Position numbers and translations under genes: made by a program
Source: Thermobispora bispora DSM 43833
GTDB taxonomy: Bacteria; Actinomycetota; Actinomycetes; Streptosporangiales; Streptosporangiaceae
DNA length: 64,000 nt
Direction: 5' to 3'
NCBI RefSeq assembly: GCF_000092645.1
Contig: NC_014165.1
Span: 2,480,001-2,544,000, forward strand
Shown: piece after piece, positions 53,041 through 62,837 of the stretch
How positions within the stretch are numbered: the first letter of the stretch is position 1
Layout: each line of letters opens with the position of its first letter
The notes under the pieces: model-generated
Seen by the model: the letters and a program-made list of their open reading frames with translations, nothing else
What the model was told of the DNA's origin: nothing
The model's database searches: none

Positions 53041-55172
53041 CACGCCCTCGCCAGGATCTCGAGCACCGTCCGCACCGCCGGGGCCGCCAGCTCGTCGTCG
53101 ATGGCGGCGTCCTCCGCCGCCCGCCGGAGCCCTCCGGTGAGCACCCGCTCCCCGATCAGCCGCCGCTCGGCCGCGGGGAAGGCCCCGAACGCGCGCCGGA
53201 GCACCGGCAGCACGTCCACGAACGCCTCGGGGGTGAGCCCGGTGAGCCAGCCGTGCAGGGCGACCAGCAGGCGGGGATCGTGGACGAGCAGCATGCCGCC
53301 GCCGGAGAGCAACCCCTCCAGCCACCCGGCCGACCAGGCCGGCGGGTTGCCCGGGGACATCGCCCGCGCCAGGCGATCGGCGATGTCCTCGCCGAGCATC
53401 CCGGCGTCGAAGAGGATCCGGACGACCCGCCCTTCGATCACGCCGGGCAGGCCGCTGCGCCGCGCGAGATCGGCGAGCGCGGCGAGCCACCGGTCGCCGC
53501 CGAGCAGCCCGGCGGCGGCGTGGACCCGGTCGATCAGCGCGGCCATCTCCCGGGCCGCGTCGTCGTCGAGGCCGACCACCGCGGGTGCCAGCCCGGCGCA
53601 GATCCGGGTGAGCAGGGAGTCGGTAAGGGCCGGCAGCCCTTCGGTGCCGCGCACGTCGCCGTACCGCCGGGCCCGGGCGAGCGCGGGCAGGGCCTCCATG
53701 AGGTGCCGCACGTCCGCGTCGCGGGCCGCCCGGTCCCGGATCGCCCCGAGCACGTCCGGCAGCGCGTCCGGCAGGTGGGCGAGCAGGCACCGCTCGGCGA
53801 GCTCGGTGAGGTCGGCGAGCCGGGGGGCCGTGGCGAGCTCCCGGGCCCGCGCGGTGGCCGCCTCCTCGACGGTGAGCCCCCACGCCCCGGCCTCGATCAG
53901 GGCGAGGTCGAACTCGGGACGCCACTGCACCGTCCACGGCTCCTTGAACGTCCCCTTGCCGCGCGCGGGCCGGCGGGTGCCCCAGGCCACGCCGAGCAGG
54001 CCGAGCCGGTGGAGCAGGCGGCTGCGGGCCAGGTCGGTGGGCTTGCGCAGGTCGAGGTCGAGGTCGCGCGGCTCGGCCGTGGGCGTGAGCCGGAGCCGCC
54101 GCTGCTGGGCGCGCAGGTCGCGCTGGAGCGGGACCATGGGCGTGGCGTCGGGCACGCGGCCGAGCCGCTCCCCCACCACCATCCGGCTCTGGATCAGGGC
54201 GAGCGGGGCCTCGGCCCCCTCGCACAGCACGGCCCGCACGGCCTCGGTCGCCTCGGCGAGCCCGGGGACCGGCCTGCCCCGGAGCACGGCGAGGGCGTCC
54301 GCCAGCCGCGCCGCCTCGATGACGTGGGCGGACGAGACCGGCAGGTCCTCCTCGCGGAGGATCGCGGCGGCCCGGGCGAGCCACCGCTCGACCGGGCGGT
54401 CGGGGGCGGTGAACAGGTGGTCGTACCAGCCGGGCGAGGCCACCCCGGCGCGGTAGCCGCCCGCGGTGGCGAGCCGGCCGTACGTCCACGGCACCCAGGT
54501 CATCTCGATCTTGATCTTCGGCAGCCCGGTGAGCAGGCGGTCGTCGTCGGCGGCCGGGCGCGGCTCGCGGAGCGCGGGCAGGTGCCACGCCCCGCAGACC
54601 ACGGCGATCACGCGGAACCCCTTCCGCACGGCCCGCCGGACGGCCGCGCGCATGTGGGCCTCGCGCACCGCCTCGAGGCCCTGCGGCACGTGCCCCTCCC
54701 GGATGGCGATCATGGCCTCGGCGACCGCCCGCAGCGTGCCGGCCTCGCCGCGGTGCTCGACCATGTCCTCCCACCAGGCCTCGGGGTCGTCGTGGCCGGC
54801 CGCGGCGGCGAGCTCGGCGATCGGGTCGCGGTCCTCCGCACCGGTGTCGCCGAGGGCGAGCAGGTGGGCGGCCGGCAGGTCGCAGAACCGGACCTCGGCG
54901 CCGGCGCCGAGCGCGTACCGGATCGCCTGCCACTCGGGGGAGAACGCGGCGAACGGCCAGAACGCGGCCTTGCCCGACCCGTGCGCGAGCAGCGCGACCG
55001 GCGGCTCCATGGCGGGGTCGGCGGCGAGCGGCAGCAGCGCGTCGGCCTCGGGCGGGCCTTCGACGAGCACGAGGTCGGGCTCGAGCCGCTCCAGCTCGGC
55101 CCGTACGGCCCGGGCCGACCCCGGCCCGTGGTGCCGGATGCCGAGGACCTCGATCACGGGGTCAGCAGACAT
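53040..55172 (-). CDS. DUF5682 family protein
   Basis: A 710-residue protein of unknown function. The N-terminal domain (1 to about 200) has a first GxxH (GIRH, 11-14), the acidic VEGPPE (37-42), FWPFAAFSPEWQAI, an Arg/Met-containing helix REAHMRAAVRR (170-180) and a second GxxH (CGAWH, 193-197). Two GxxH motifs with E and R between them resemble the TraB/TIKI/EreA superfamily; this link is my inference. The remainder is mostly helical and Leu/Ala-rich. The ATG at 55172 overlaps the moxR stop by 11 bases; another possible start is 55196. Third-to-fifth genes of the cluster are all overlapping, so a complex is likely. Confidence 0.88.
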   Translation of the reverse strand: MSADPVIEVLGIRHHGPGSARAVRAELERLEPDLVLVEGPPEADALLPLAADPAMEPPVALLAHGSGKAAFWPFAAFSPEWQAIRYALGAGAEVRFCDLPAAHLLALGDTGAEDRDPIAELAAAAGHDDPEAWWEDMVEHRGEAGTLRAVAEAMIAIREGHVPQGLEAVREAHMRAAVRRAVRKGFRVIAVVCGAWHLPALREPRPAADDDRLLTGLPKIKIEMTWVPWTYGRLATAGGYRAGVASPGWYDHLFTAPDRPVERWLARAAAILREEDLPVSSAHVIEAARLADALAVLRGRPVPGLAEATEAVRAVLCEGAEAPLALIQSRMVVGERLGRVPDATPMVPLQRDLRAQQRRLRLTPTAEPRDLDLDLRKPTDLARSRLLHRLGLLGVAWGTRRPARGKGTFKEPWTVQWRPEFDLALIEAGAWGLTVEEAATARARELATAPRLADLTELAERCLLAHLPDALPDVLGAIRDRAARDADVRHLMEALPALARARRYGDVRGTEGLPALTDSLLTRICAGLAPAVVGLDDDAAREMAALIDRVHAAAGLLGGDRWLAALADLARRSGLPGVIEGRVVRILFDAGMLGEDIADRLARAMSPGNPPAWSAGWLEGLLSGGGMLLVHDPRLLVALHGWLTGLTPEAFVDVLPVLRRAFGAFPAAERRLIGERVLTGGLRRAAEDAAIDDELAAPAVRTVLEILARA

Positions 55173-56247
55173 CGCGGCACGCCCGGTAGAAGTCACGCCA
55201 GTCCGCGCGGTCGCGCACCACGGTCTCCAGGTACTCCTGCCAGACCACCCGGTCGGAGACCGGGTCCTGGATCACCGCGCCGACGATGCCGCCGGCGACG
55301 TCGGCCGGGCGGAGCACCCCGTCCCCGAAGTGGGCGGCGAGCGCGAGCCCGTTGGTCACCACCGAGATCGCCTCCGCGGTGCTGAGCGTGCCGCTCGGCG
55401 ATTTGATCTTGGTCCGGCCGTCCGCGGTGACCCCGGAGCGCAGCTCCCGGAAGACCGTCACCACCCGGCGGATCTCCTCCAGGCCGGTGGAGACCTCGGG
55501 CAGCTCCAGCGCCCGGCCGAGCTGGGCGACCCGCCGGGCGACGATCTCGACCTCCTCCTCGACGGTCGCCGGGACCGGGAGCACCACGGTGTTGAACCGC
55601 CGGCGCAGCGCGCTCGACAGGTCGTTGACCCCGCGGTCGCGATCGTTGGCCGTGGCGATGATGTTGAAGCCCTTGGCGGCCCGCACCTCCTCGCCGAGCT
55701 CGGGGATGGGCAGGGTCTTCTCGGAGAGGATGGTGATCAGCGCGTCCTGCACGTCCGAGGGCATGCGGGTGAGCTCCTCCACCCGGGCCAGCCGCCCCTC
55801 GGCCATCGCGCGCAGCACCGGGCTGGGCACGAGCGCCTCCCGGGACGGGCCCTCGGCGATGAGCCGGGCGTAGTTCCAGCCGTACCGGATCGCCTCCTCC
55901 GTGGTGCCGGCGGTGCCCTGGACGAGCAGGGTGGAGTCGCCGCTGATCGCGGCGGCGAGGTGCTCCGAGAGCCACGTCTTGGCGGTGCCGGGCACCCCGA
56001 GCAGGAGCAGCGCCCGGTCGGTGGCGAGCGTCGCCACGGCGACCTCGACGATCCGCCGCGGGCCGATGTACTTGGGGGTGATCCGGTCGCCGTCCCCCAG
56101 CAGGTAGGTGGTGACCGCCCAGGGCGACAGCCGCCACCCCGGCGGGCGGGGCCGGTCGTCCGTCTCGGCGAGGTACGCCAGCTCCTCCGCGTACTGCTCC
56201 TCCGCGCGGGGGCGCAGCACGGAGGCGGTGGGGATGGTGGTGGTCAC
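55162..56247 (-). CDS. MoxR-family AAA+ ATPase
   Basis: A 361-residue AAA+ protein. Walker A is GVPGTAKT (84-91), a MoxR-type variant. A Walker B-like ARVEELTRMP (154-163), sensor 1 in IIATANDRDRG (196-206) and the arginine finger region SALRRRFN follow. The lid domain makes up the C-terminal third. MoxR ATPases work with VWA proteins as chaperones or activators of enzymes. The GTG at 56247 overlaps the DUF5691 stop as GTGA. It is the central gene of a five-gene overlapping run. Confidence 0.94.
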   Translation of the reverse strand: MTTTIPTASVLRPRAEEQYAEELAYLAETDDRPRPPGWRLSPWAVTTYLLGDGDRITPKYIGPRRIVEVAVATLATDRALLLLGVPGTAKTWLSEHLAAAISGDSTLLVQGTAGTTEEAIRYGWNYARLIAEGPSREALVPSPVLRAMAEGRLARVEELTRMPSDVQDALITILSEKTLPIPELGEEVRAAKGFNIIATANDRDRGVNDLSSALRRRFNTVVLPVPATVEEEVEIVARRVAQLGRALELPEVSTGLEEIRRVVTVFRELRSGVTADGRTKIKSPSGTLSTAEAISVVTNGLALAAHFGDGVLRPADVAGGIVGAVIQDPVSDRVVWQEYLETVVRDRADWRDFYRACRDVC

Positions 56248-57596
56248 GACAGCTCCTTCGCCATCTCGAAGCGGAATCGCAGGGCGTCGGCGAGCTCGGG
56301 GATGTCCGTGACGCCCGGGTGCAGTGCGGGGTCGATCCGCTCGCCCGCCAGGTTGATCAGCTCGGTGACGCTCCACGGCAGCCGGTCGGCGTCGCCGCGG
56401 ATCCGGTCGAGCACGGCCTCGGTGAGGCGGGGCCCCCACGGGCCGGCCACACCGCCGAGCATCATGATCATTTGGCCGTCCACGGGCCGGCCGCGGATCA
56501 GCTCGGCCGCCAGGTCGGACCGCTCCTCCGGGGGGAGCACCGCGAGCAGATCGGTGAGGGGGTCGGCCTGGAACAGGGCGCGGGCCCACGCGGCGTCCCG
56601 CTGGAGGATCGCCGCCCGGACCCAGCCCATGCGGACCTCGCGCTCCCAGCCGTCGATCCGGGCCCGGACGATCTCTTCCGGGGTCAGGCCGAGGTGGGCG
56701 GGCCAGAAGGAGAGCGGGGTGTGCGCGATCACCTGCTGCAGCCACCAGCCCTGCGGGTCCGTGCCGGACGGCGGCCTCCGCCGCACGCCGTCCCGGGCCA
56801 TGGCGGCGTCGCACTCCGGCGGCGGCTCCGCCCGCAGGCCGGTGCCGTCCCGGGCCAGGCAGCGGGACGCGCGCTCGGCCATGCGCACGCCCAGCCGCGA
56901 CCCGGGCAGCCGGGCGAGCAGGCCGGCGGCGGCCTGCCGTACCTCGCGGCGCGGATCGTCCAGGGCGGCCTCGAGGAACGGCTCGTCGTCCATGCCGAGG
57001 CCGTCGGCGAGCATCGCCACGAACGCCGCCCGGTCCTCGGGCGTCTCCGCGCGCCACCCGCGCTCGAGCAGCTCCCTGGCCTGGGCCGGGTGCCGGGCGC
57101 GCAGCGCGGCGAAGTACGCCCTGCGCTCGCCCGGCGTGCCCGTCTCCCAGGCGTCCTCGCCGGGCGGCCCGCCCGCCTCGGCGAGCAGGTAGGACCAGGC
57201 GGGGTTGAGCTCGGCGAGCCAGCGGCCCCGGGCGCCGGCGACCACCCCCAGGTGCGGGCGGATCGAGCGGTCCTTGACCCCCAGGTCGAGCAGCTCGGGC
57301 AGGAGCCGGGCGGGGGCCCGGAGCCGCCGGGCCGCCGCGAGCGCCAGCCACTCGGGCAGGAACCTGGACCGCGGGCCGGCGAGCATGCGGGCGAGCCGGT
57401 CGGCCGCGGCCCGGGGCACCGGGGGAAGGGTCTCGGGGGGTGCGGCGGCCGGCGGGCGGGCCTTGCCCGGGTGCCGCCCGGCCCGCGCCCGCACCAGCTC
57501 CACGGCCGCCTCCTCGAGCAGCCCGGCCGGGTCCACCGCCCGGCGCTCGGCGCCGACGAGCGCGGTGGCGACCAGCTCCTCCCAGGCGCGCGTCAC
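56244..57596 (-). CDS. DUF5691 family protein
   Basis: A 450-residue, almost entirely helical protein, rich in Leu, Ala and Arg, with HEAT-like stretches such as DDPRREVRQAAAGLLARLPGSRLG (about 224-247). No catalytic motif is visible. The N-terminal TRAWEELVATALVGAERR is typical of this family, which is regularly found between SWIM and MoxR genes in actinobacteria. It could be a scaffold or adaptor. The GTG at 57596 overlaps the SWIM stop (GTGA). Confidence 0.88.
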   Translation of the reverse strand: MTRAWEELVATALVGAERRAVDPAGLLEEAAVELVRARAGRHPGKARPPAAAPPETLPPVPRAAADRLARMLAGPRSRFLPEWLALAAARRLRAPARLLPELLDLGVKDRSIRPHLGVVAGARGRWLAELNPAWSYLLAEAGGPPGEDAWETGTPGERRAYFAALRARHPAQARELLERGWRAETPEDRAAFVAMLADGLGMDDEPFLEAALDDPRREVRQAAAGLLARLPGSRLGVRMAERASRCLARDGTGLRAEPPPECDAAMARDGVRRRPPSGTDPQGWWLQQVIAHTPLSFWPAHLGLTPEEIVRARIDGWEREVRMGWVRAAILQRDAAWARALFQADPLTDLLAVLPPEERSDLAAELIRGRPVDGQMIMMLGGVAGPWGPRLTEAVLDRIRGDADRLPWSVTELINLAGERIDPALHPGVTDIPELADALRFRFEMAKELS

Positions 57597-58870
57597 AGCT
57601 GCACCACCGTCCCCTCCTCGTCCCAGGCGGTGAGCGGGCGCAGCCCGTCCGGGGTCCACTCGGCGGCGACCGTCACCGGGCGGCCGCCGGAGACGGCGAG
57701 CAGCCGCCAGGGCACGCCGGCCGACGGGTGGAGCGGCAGGGCGTTGCCCTCCTCATCCAGCAGGAGGCCGTCGGCCGCCGGGACGACCCCGGCGAGCACC
57801 ACCGGCCAGGAGTCGGTCCACGGGTCCGCGGCGAGCACCTCCGCGATCAGCCCGGGGAGCCGGGTGAGCCCGATCCCCGGCGGCGGGCCGGCCGCGGCGA
57901 GGCCGTACCGCTCGGCCACCAGGGCCCGCAGCGGGGCGGAGCCCGGGTAGAAGGCGAGGTCGGCGTCGATCGTCGTTCCGGTGACCAGCGACCCGTCCGG
58001 GGACCGGCCCGCCGGGGCGTGGGAGAGCACGAGCGCGGGGCGGCCGCTCTCCCGGCCCATCAGCCAGACCCGCCGGGTGATCAGGCGGTCCCGCTCCTCG
58101 TCCCGGCACCCGATCACGTCCCAGCGGTCCCGCACCGGGGTGGTGGCGAGCACGCTCTCCCGGGGGACCGGGAATCCGATCCGCGCCCGCACCGTCGCCA
58201 CCAGGTCCGCGGGGAGCCCGGACGAGCGCCGGTACACGGCGGCGAGCAGGTAGAGCAGCGCGTACTCGCCGAGCAGCCGGTCCGGCCAGTCCGGGTGGCC
58301 CAGCGCGCGGGCGAGCAGGCCGGCCCGGTCGGCGAGCCCGGGCGCCTGGGCGTCCACCAGCCGCCGGGCGAGCTCCGTCCACTCGGCCGGCCCGTCCGTG
58401 CGCGCCTGGGCGATGCCCTGCGCCACCCGGTCGGTGAGCCACAGCTCCAGCTCGGCGAGGCCGGCGGCCACCCGGCTCTCCCGCCGGGCCGCGGTGCCCG
58501 TGCCGGGCCGCCCGGCCGCGGCGGCCTTCGCGGGCCGCTCCGCGGCCCTGGCGCGGCGCCGCTCCAGCCACTCGGCCACCCAGCCGGGCGGCTCCGCGGC
58601 CGGCGCCACCTCGCCCGACGACCAGAGGAGCAGCAGGCCGAGGACGTGCTTGCAGGGGATCTTCCGGCTCGGGCAGTCGCACCGGTACGCGGGCGCCGAT
58701 ACGTCCACGCAGGACCGGTACCGCTTCCCTCCGCTCCCCGCGCACTCCCCCCATACCGCGTCGTGGGCCGCCCCGGTGCCCGACCACTTCGCGGGCGCGC
58801 CCACCTTGTCAGCGGCCTTCCGCGACGCGGCGTCCGGTGCGAGCGCGAGGACCTGATCTCGGGTCCACAT
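57593..58870 (-). CDS. SWIM zinc-finger domain protein
   Basis: A 425-residue protein. The SWIM motif is CDCPSRKIPCKHVLGL (64-79), a CxC-x6-CxH zinc finger that binds DNA or proteins. The N-terminal YRSCVDVSAPAYR strand precedes it. The rest is helical, then beta-rich toward the C-terminus (VTVAAEWTPDGLRPLTAWDEEG). It is the first gene of the MoxR cluster and may recognise the target. The ATG at 58870 has no ribosome binding site but lies shortly after a TACCGT, so a leaderless message is possible. It is divergent from the aldehyde dehydrogenase gene. Confidence 0.9.
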   Translation of the reverse strand: MWTRDQVLALAPDAASRKAADKVGAPAKWSGTGAAHDAVWGECAGSGGKRYRSCVDVSAPAYRCDCPSRKIPCKHVLGLLLLWSSGEVAPAAEPPGWVAEWLERRRARAAERPAKAAAAGRPGTGTAARRESRVAAGLAELELWLTDRVAQGIAQARTDGPAEWTELARRLVDAQAPGLADRAGLLARALGHPDWPDRLLGEYALLYLLAAVYRRSSGLPADLVATVRARIGFPVPRESVLATTPVRDRWDVIGCRDEERDRLITRRVWLMGRESGRPALVLSHAPAGRSPDGSLVTGTTIDADLAFYPGSAPLRALVAERYGLAAAGPPPGIGLTRLPGLIAEVLAADPWTDSWPVVLAGVVPAADGLLLDEEGNALPLHPSAGVPWRLLAVSGGRPVTVAAEWTPDGLRPLTAWDEEGTVVQL

Positions 58871-59037
58871 CACGCGCGGCACGGTAGCCACCGCCGCCGA
58901 CAAAACCGGCGTACCGCCGTAAGCGAGGCGTGCGCCGCCGGGGAAGGAACCGGTGCGGCGATACCGGGGCCGGCACGGTTTCGCCGGAAATACTGTGTAA
59001 TCAGAACATCAGACGACAAAGACTTCCGGAGGTCAGG

Positions 59038-60543
59038 GTGGCCCGGCAAATCGTTTCCGTCATCGGGGGGAAGGAGCTCCCGTCCGGCACGCCGTACGCG
59101 TCGATCAACCCGGCGCGGCCCAGCGAGACCGTCGCCACCGTGCTGCTCGCCGGGGCGGACACCTTCGCCGAGGCCTGCCGCACCGCCGCGGCGGCGCAGC
59201 GGGAGTGGGCCCAGATACCGGCCCCGGTGCGCGGGCGGGTGATCGCGTCGATCGGGCGCCTGGTCGAGGCGAACGCCGAGGAGCTCGCCCGGCTGGTCAC
59301 CCGCGAGGTGGGCAAGCCGTACCGCGAGGCGCTCGGCGAGGTACGGGAGATCATCGACACCTGCGACTTCTTCCTCGGTGAGGGCCGCCGGCTCTACGGG
59401 CAGACCGTGCCGTCGGAGATGCCGGACAAGCAGCTCTTCACCTTCCGGGTCCCCGTGGGCGTCGCCGCGGTGATCACCGCGGGGAACTTCCCGGTCGCCG
59501 TCCCCTCCTGGTACCTCGTGCCGGCGCTGCTCTGCGGCAACGCGGTGGTGTGGAAGCCCGCCGAGTACGCGGCCGCCTCGGCCCACGCGCTCTACCGGAT
59601 CTTCGCGGCGGCCGGCCTGCCCGACGGCGTGCTCAACGTGGTCTTCGCCGACGGGCCGGAGACCTACGCCGGGCTGGAGCGCGCGCTCGGCGAGGGCACC
59701 GTGCACAAGGTCGGCTTCACCGGCTCCACCGCGGTCGGCCGGGCAATCGGCGAGCTGTGCGGGCGGCACCTCCAGTCGCCCTGCCTGGAGCTCGGCGGCA
59801 AGAACCCGATGGTGATCATGCCGGACGCCGACCTCGACCTCGCCGTTGAGGGCGCGCTCTTCTCCGGGTTCGGCACGGCCGGCCAGCGGTGCACCTCGCT
59901 CGGCACCGCGATCGTGCACGAGGACGTCCACGACGAGTTCCTCGACCGGTTCGTCACCGCGGTGCGCAACGCCAAGATCGGCGACCCGAACGGCGACGTG
60001 CTGTACGGCCCGCTGCTCGACCACAAGTTCGCCGAGCGGTTCGAGGAGTACCTCACCTGGATCCAGCCGCACCACACCGTGCTGCCCGGCCCGATCGGCC
60101 GGATGGAGGGCGAGGGCCTCTACTACCACCCGGTGATCGTGGACGGGGTCCGCCCCGACGACCGGCTCTTCCTGGAGGAGACCTTCGGCCCGATCGTGGG
60201 CGTCACCACCTTCTCGACCCTGGACGAGGCGATCGAGCTCGCCAACAAGCCCGGGTACGGCCTGTCGTCGTCGATCTACACCACCGACCCGAAGGCGGCC
60301 TTCCGGTTCCGCGCCGGTGTCTCGGCGGGCATGGTGAGCGTGAACAACTCGACCTCGGGCGCCGAGGCCCACCTGCCGTTCGGCGGGAACGGCAAGTCCG
60401 GCAACGGCAGCCGGCAGAGCGGCATGTGGGTGCTCGACCAGTTCACCCGGTGGCAGGCGATGAACTGGGACTACTCCGGCCGGCTGCAGAAGGCCCAGAT
60501 GGACGTGGCGGAGATCACCCCGGACCTGGGCTTCCGGCTCTGA
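59038..60543 (+). CDS. NAD(P)-dependent aldehyde dehydrogenase
   Basis: A 501-residue ALDH-superfamily enzyme. The NAD-binding VITAGNFPVAVPSW and GFTGSTAVGR, the general-base glutamate in LELGGKNP, and the catalytic cysteine in GQRCTSLG (about residue 287) are all present. The C-terminal ETFGPIVGVTTF and PFGGNGKSGNG are standard. It oxidises an aldehyde to the acid; succinic semialdehyde is one candidate in view of the butyrolactone-like operon elsewhere in the window, but nothing in the sequence fixes this. The GTG at 59038 has GGAGG five bases upstream. It is monocistronic and is the last host gene before the phage segment. Confidence 0.94.
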   Translation: MARQIVSVIGGKELPSGTPYASINPARPSETVATVLLAGADTFAEACRTAAAAQREWAQIPAPVRGRVIASIGRLVEANAEELARLVTREVGKPYREALGEVREIIDTCDFFLGEGRRLYGQTVPSEMPDKQLFTFRVPVGVAAVITAGNFPVAVPSWYLVPALLCGNAVVWKPAEYAAASAHALYRIFAAAGLPDGVLNVVFADGPETYAGLERALGEGTVHKVGFTGSTAVGRAIGELCGRHLQSPCLELGGKNPMVIMPDADLDLAVEGALFSGFGTAGQRCTSLGTAIVHEDVHDEFLDRFVTAVRNAKIGDPNGDVLYGPLLDHKFAERFEEYLTWIQPHHTVLPGPIGRMEGEGLYYHPVIVDGVRPDDRLFLEETFGPIVGVTTFSTLDEAIELANKPGYGLSSSIYTTDPKAAFRFRAGVSAGMVSVNNSTSGAEAHLPFGGNGKSGNGSRQSGMWVLDQFTRWQAMNWDYSGRLQKAQMDVAEITPDLGFRL

Positions 60544-60972
60544 GCGTCACCCGCGAGGGCCGTGCCGGGGGCGGCGTGCCGCGCGGAACGTCGCCCGCCC
60601 GGCGCGGCCCCGCTGCGTTCTCACCGCCTGGCGGCCCGCTCGCCGGGCATCGGGCGGCGGACGGCCGGGCGCCGTCCCGCGCGGCATCCGGAACGTGGTT
60701 TCGGCGCTGGGCGCCGGCCCTGATCGTGGTGCGCGGCGCGCGCCGGGCGAACCACCGGTGGGCCGGTGGCCCGCGAGCACCGTCACGGAATCCGCCTATT
60801 TGCGGATTTCATTCCGCCACCGTGGCACCCGCTCCCATCGGCCGGCCGCCATGCGGCGTGGCGATTTCAGACGTGTTTTCGGCGGAATTACGGACGACTG
60901 CATTACGAGGCGCGCCGCACCGCTCTGGTCTCCGTCAGCAGGGTCAGCAGCCGATCGCACCCGGTTTTGAAG
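60544..60972. other. Host-phage junction region
   Basis: From the dehydrogenase stop to about 60,780 the DNA is host-like and GC-rich with no gene. A hairpin with perfect 7-bp arms AATCCGC/GCGGATT (60789-60795 and 60802-60808) marks the start of a lower-GC stretch. On the minus strand, 60903 to about 61050 translates into a plausible C-terminus (SLGWVNLLLNAMYTFKTG, ending at TAA 60905-60903), perhaps a remnant of another gene. No attachment site, integrase or tRNA is visible. Confidence 0.45.
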
Positions 60973-62835
60973 GTGTACATCGCGTTCAGCAGCAGATTGA
61001 CCCAGCCGAGCGATCTATGTGTCGCGATTCTGACATTGAAGGACCGTGTCAACGCCCTGTCGACGGCGTTCGACGCTTACTTCAATCCGGCCATGGCCGT
61101 CTTCCAGGCGACCAACCAGCTCAAGAGCGCGGTAGCGAATTCCGATACCGTCCTCAAGAACTCGAAGGCCACGACTCAGGATCGTCAGCGTGCCCTTGAA
61201 GGCCAGCTATCGGCTTTGGCTCAGTTGGCTTCGGCCGAATTTCGGCAGACGAAGAACGTTAAGGATTCTTCGGCTGCCATGCTCGCCCAGGTCCCGACGC
61301 TGCTCAAGCTTGCGGGCAACAGCCGTACGGGTAAGGCTGCGATTGATGGCCTGATCACTTCTATGGGTGGGTCGATCGCGCGCACGAAGAACGCGATCAC
61401 GGTAACCGACCAGTTCGGGAACAAGATTAAGATCCTGCCGTCCGGCAAGGTCGTTAAGATCAAGGCCGATACGAAATCGGCTGAGACGAACCTGAGTAAC
61501 ACCAAGGGCAAGGTCGATTCCCTCAAGGGCAAGACCATCCGGATTGGTGCCGATACTTCGGCGGCTACCGGTGCTCTCGGCTCGCTTCTGTCCAGGATCA
61601 ACAGCTCGTCTGCCAGCGTGAAGGTTGGCGTGATGGGCGGTAGCTCGATCCCTGGCATGAAGCGTGCAGGCGGTGGCTTCGTTTCCGACCCAGGTACGTC
61701 AACGTCGGATTCCATCCCCGCTTGGCTGTCTGATGGTGAGTACGTCGTCAACGCTAAGGCCACCTCGCAGCATCGTGAGCTTCTGGAAGCGATCAACGCT
61801 CGGAAGTTCAAGAAGGGTGGCTACGTCGGGCCGACCGACCTTAGGGCGAGTGGCGGCAAGGCGGTAATCCGAAACCTGTCCGGTGACCTGACGTCGATCA
61901 AGTCCGCGTCCAAGCTGCTGACGAAGGCCGTCATGGATGCCGCTAAGGTGCATCGAATTTCGGCTAAGTCGATGAAGTCGCTCATCAGGCGCATCGACTC
62001 GACTACGGACAAGTTGAACGGCCTGTATAAGCAGAGCGATTCTCTGTCCAAGAAGATCGCCGATGCTAAGCAGTTCCAATCGAGCACGCGGGACAACGCC
62101 CGACAGTTCGCCGGTATCGCCGGCTTCGATTACGGGGACCGTGGACCGACCGCAGGGAAGGTTCGTACCGGACTCCAGTCGAAGCTACAGGTCATCAAGA
62201 ATTTCGCCTCCGTCATCAAGGCTCTCGCCAAGCGAGGAATCAGCAAGAGTCTGCTCCGTCAGGTCATCGAAGCTGGTCCCGAGCAAGGCTACGAACTCGG
62301 CAGGGCGATTCTGTCGGCCGATTCCGGCACGTTCAAGTCCATCAATGCCGCTCAGGCTGAGATCGATAAGACGACGTCGGCTCTCGGCACCAGTGCTGCG
62401 GACCTTCTGTATGACTCTGGGAAGATGGCCGGTAAGGGATTCCTTGCGGGACTTCTGGCCCAGAAGAAGGACATCGACAAGGCGATGGACGACATCGCTA
62501 AGTCGCTGGTTACTCGGGTCCGTAAGTCGCTCAAGATCAAGAGTCCGTCTCAGGTGATGTATGAAGCCGGTGACATGACCGGTCAGGGCTTCATCAATGG
62601 TGTCTTGTCCTCGCTTGGTGGCGTCGCTGCTGCTGGTAACCAGCTTGCATCTTCGGTGATGGGCGTTCGGCCCAGCGTTTCCGTTCCTGGTGCTACTGCT
62701 GCCGCATCGGCCGGTGGTGGAGAGGTTCGCGTGGTGTTCGACACTACGGGCGCTGACGCTGACTTCCTGCGAATGATCCGAAAGATGGTCCGTGTCGAGG
62801 GTCGTGGCAATGTCCAAACCGCTTTCGGGAGGTAG
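60973..62835 (+). pseudogene. Phage tail tape measure protein, truncated at the N-terminus
   Basis: The product (about 620 residues) is the C-terminal part of a tape measure protein. It contains LKDRVNALSTAFDAYFNP, Ala/Lys-rich coiled segments, GGGFVSDPGTSTSDSIPAWLSDGEYVVNA (a common tape-measure motif), KKGGYVGP and the C-terminal SLKIKSPSQVMYEAGDMTGQGFINGV. Recognisable phage sequence starts at about 61,040. Before that the frame continues into unrelated, partly host-like DNA as far as a GTG at 60766; GTG 60973 is a working start without a ribosome binding site. Most of the usual N-terminal half is missing. Third positions use A and T far more than the host genes. It abuts the minor tail gene, whose ribosome binding site it contains. 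Confidence 0.82.
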
Positions 62836-62837
62836 TC

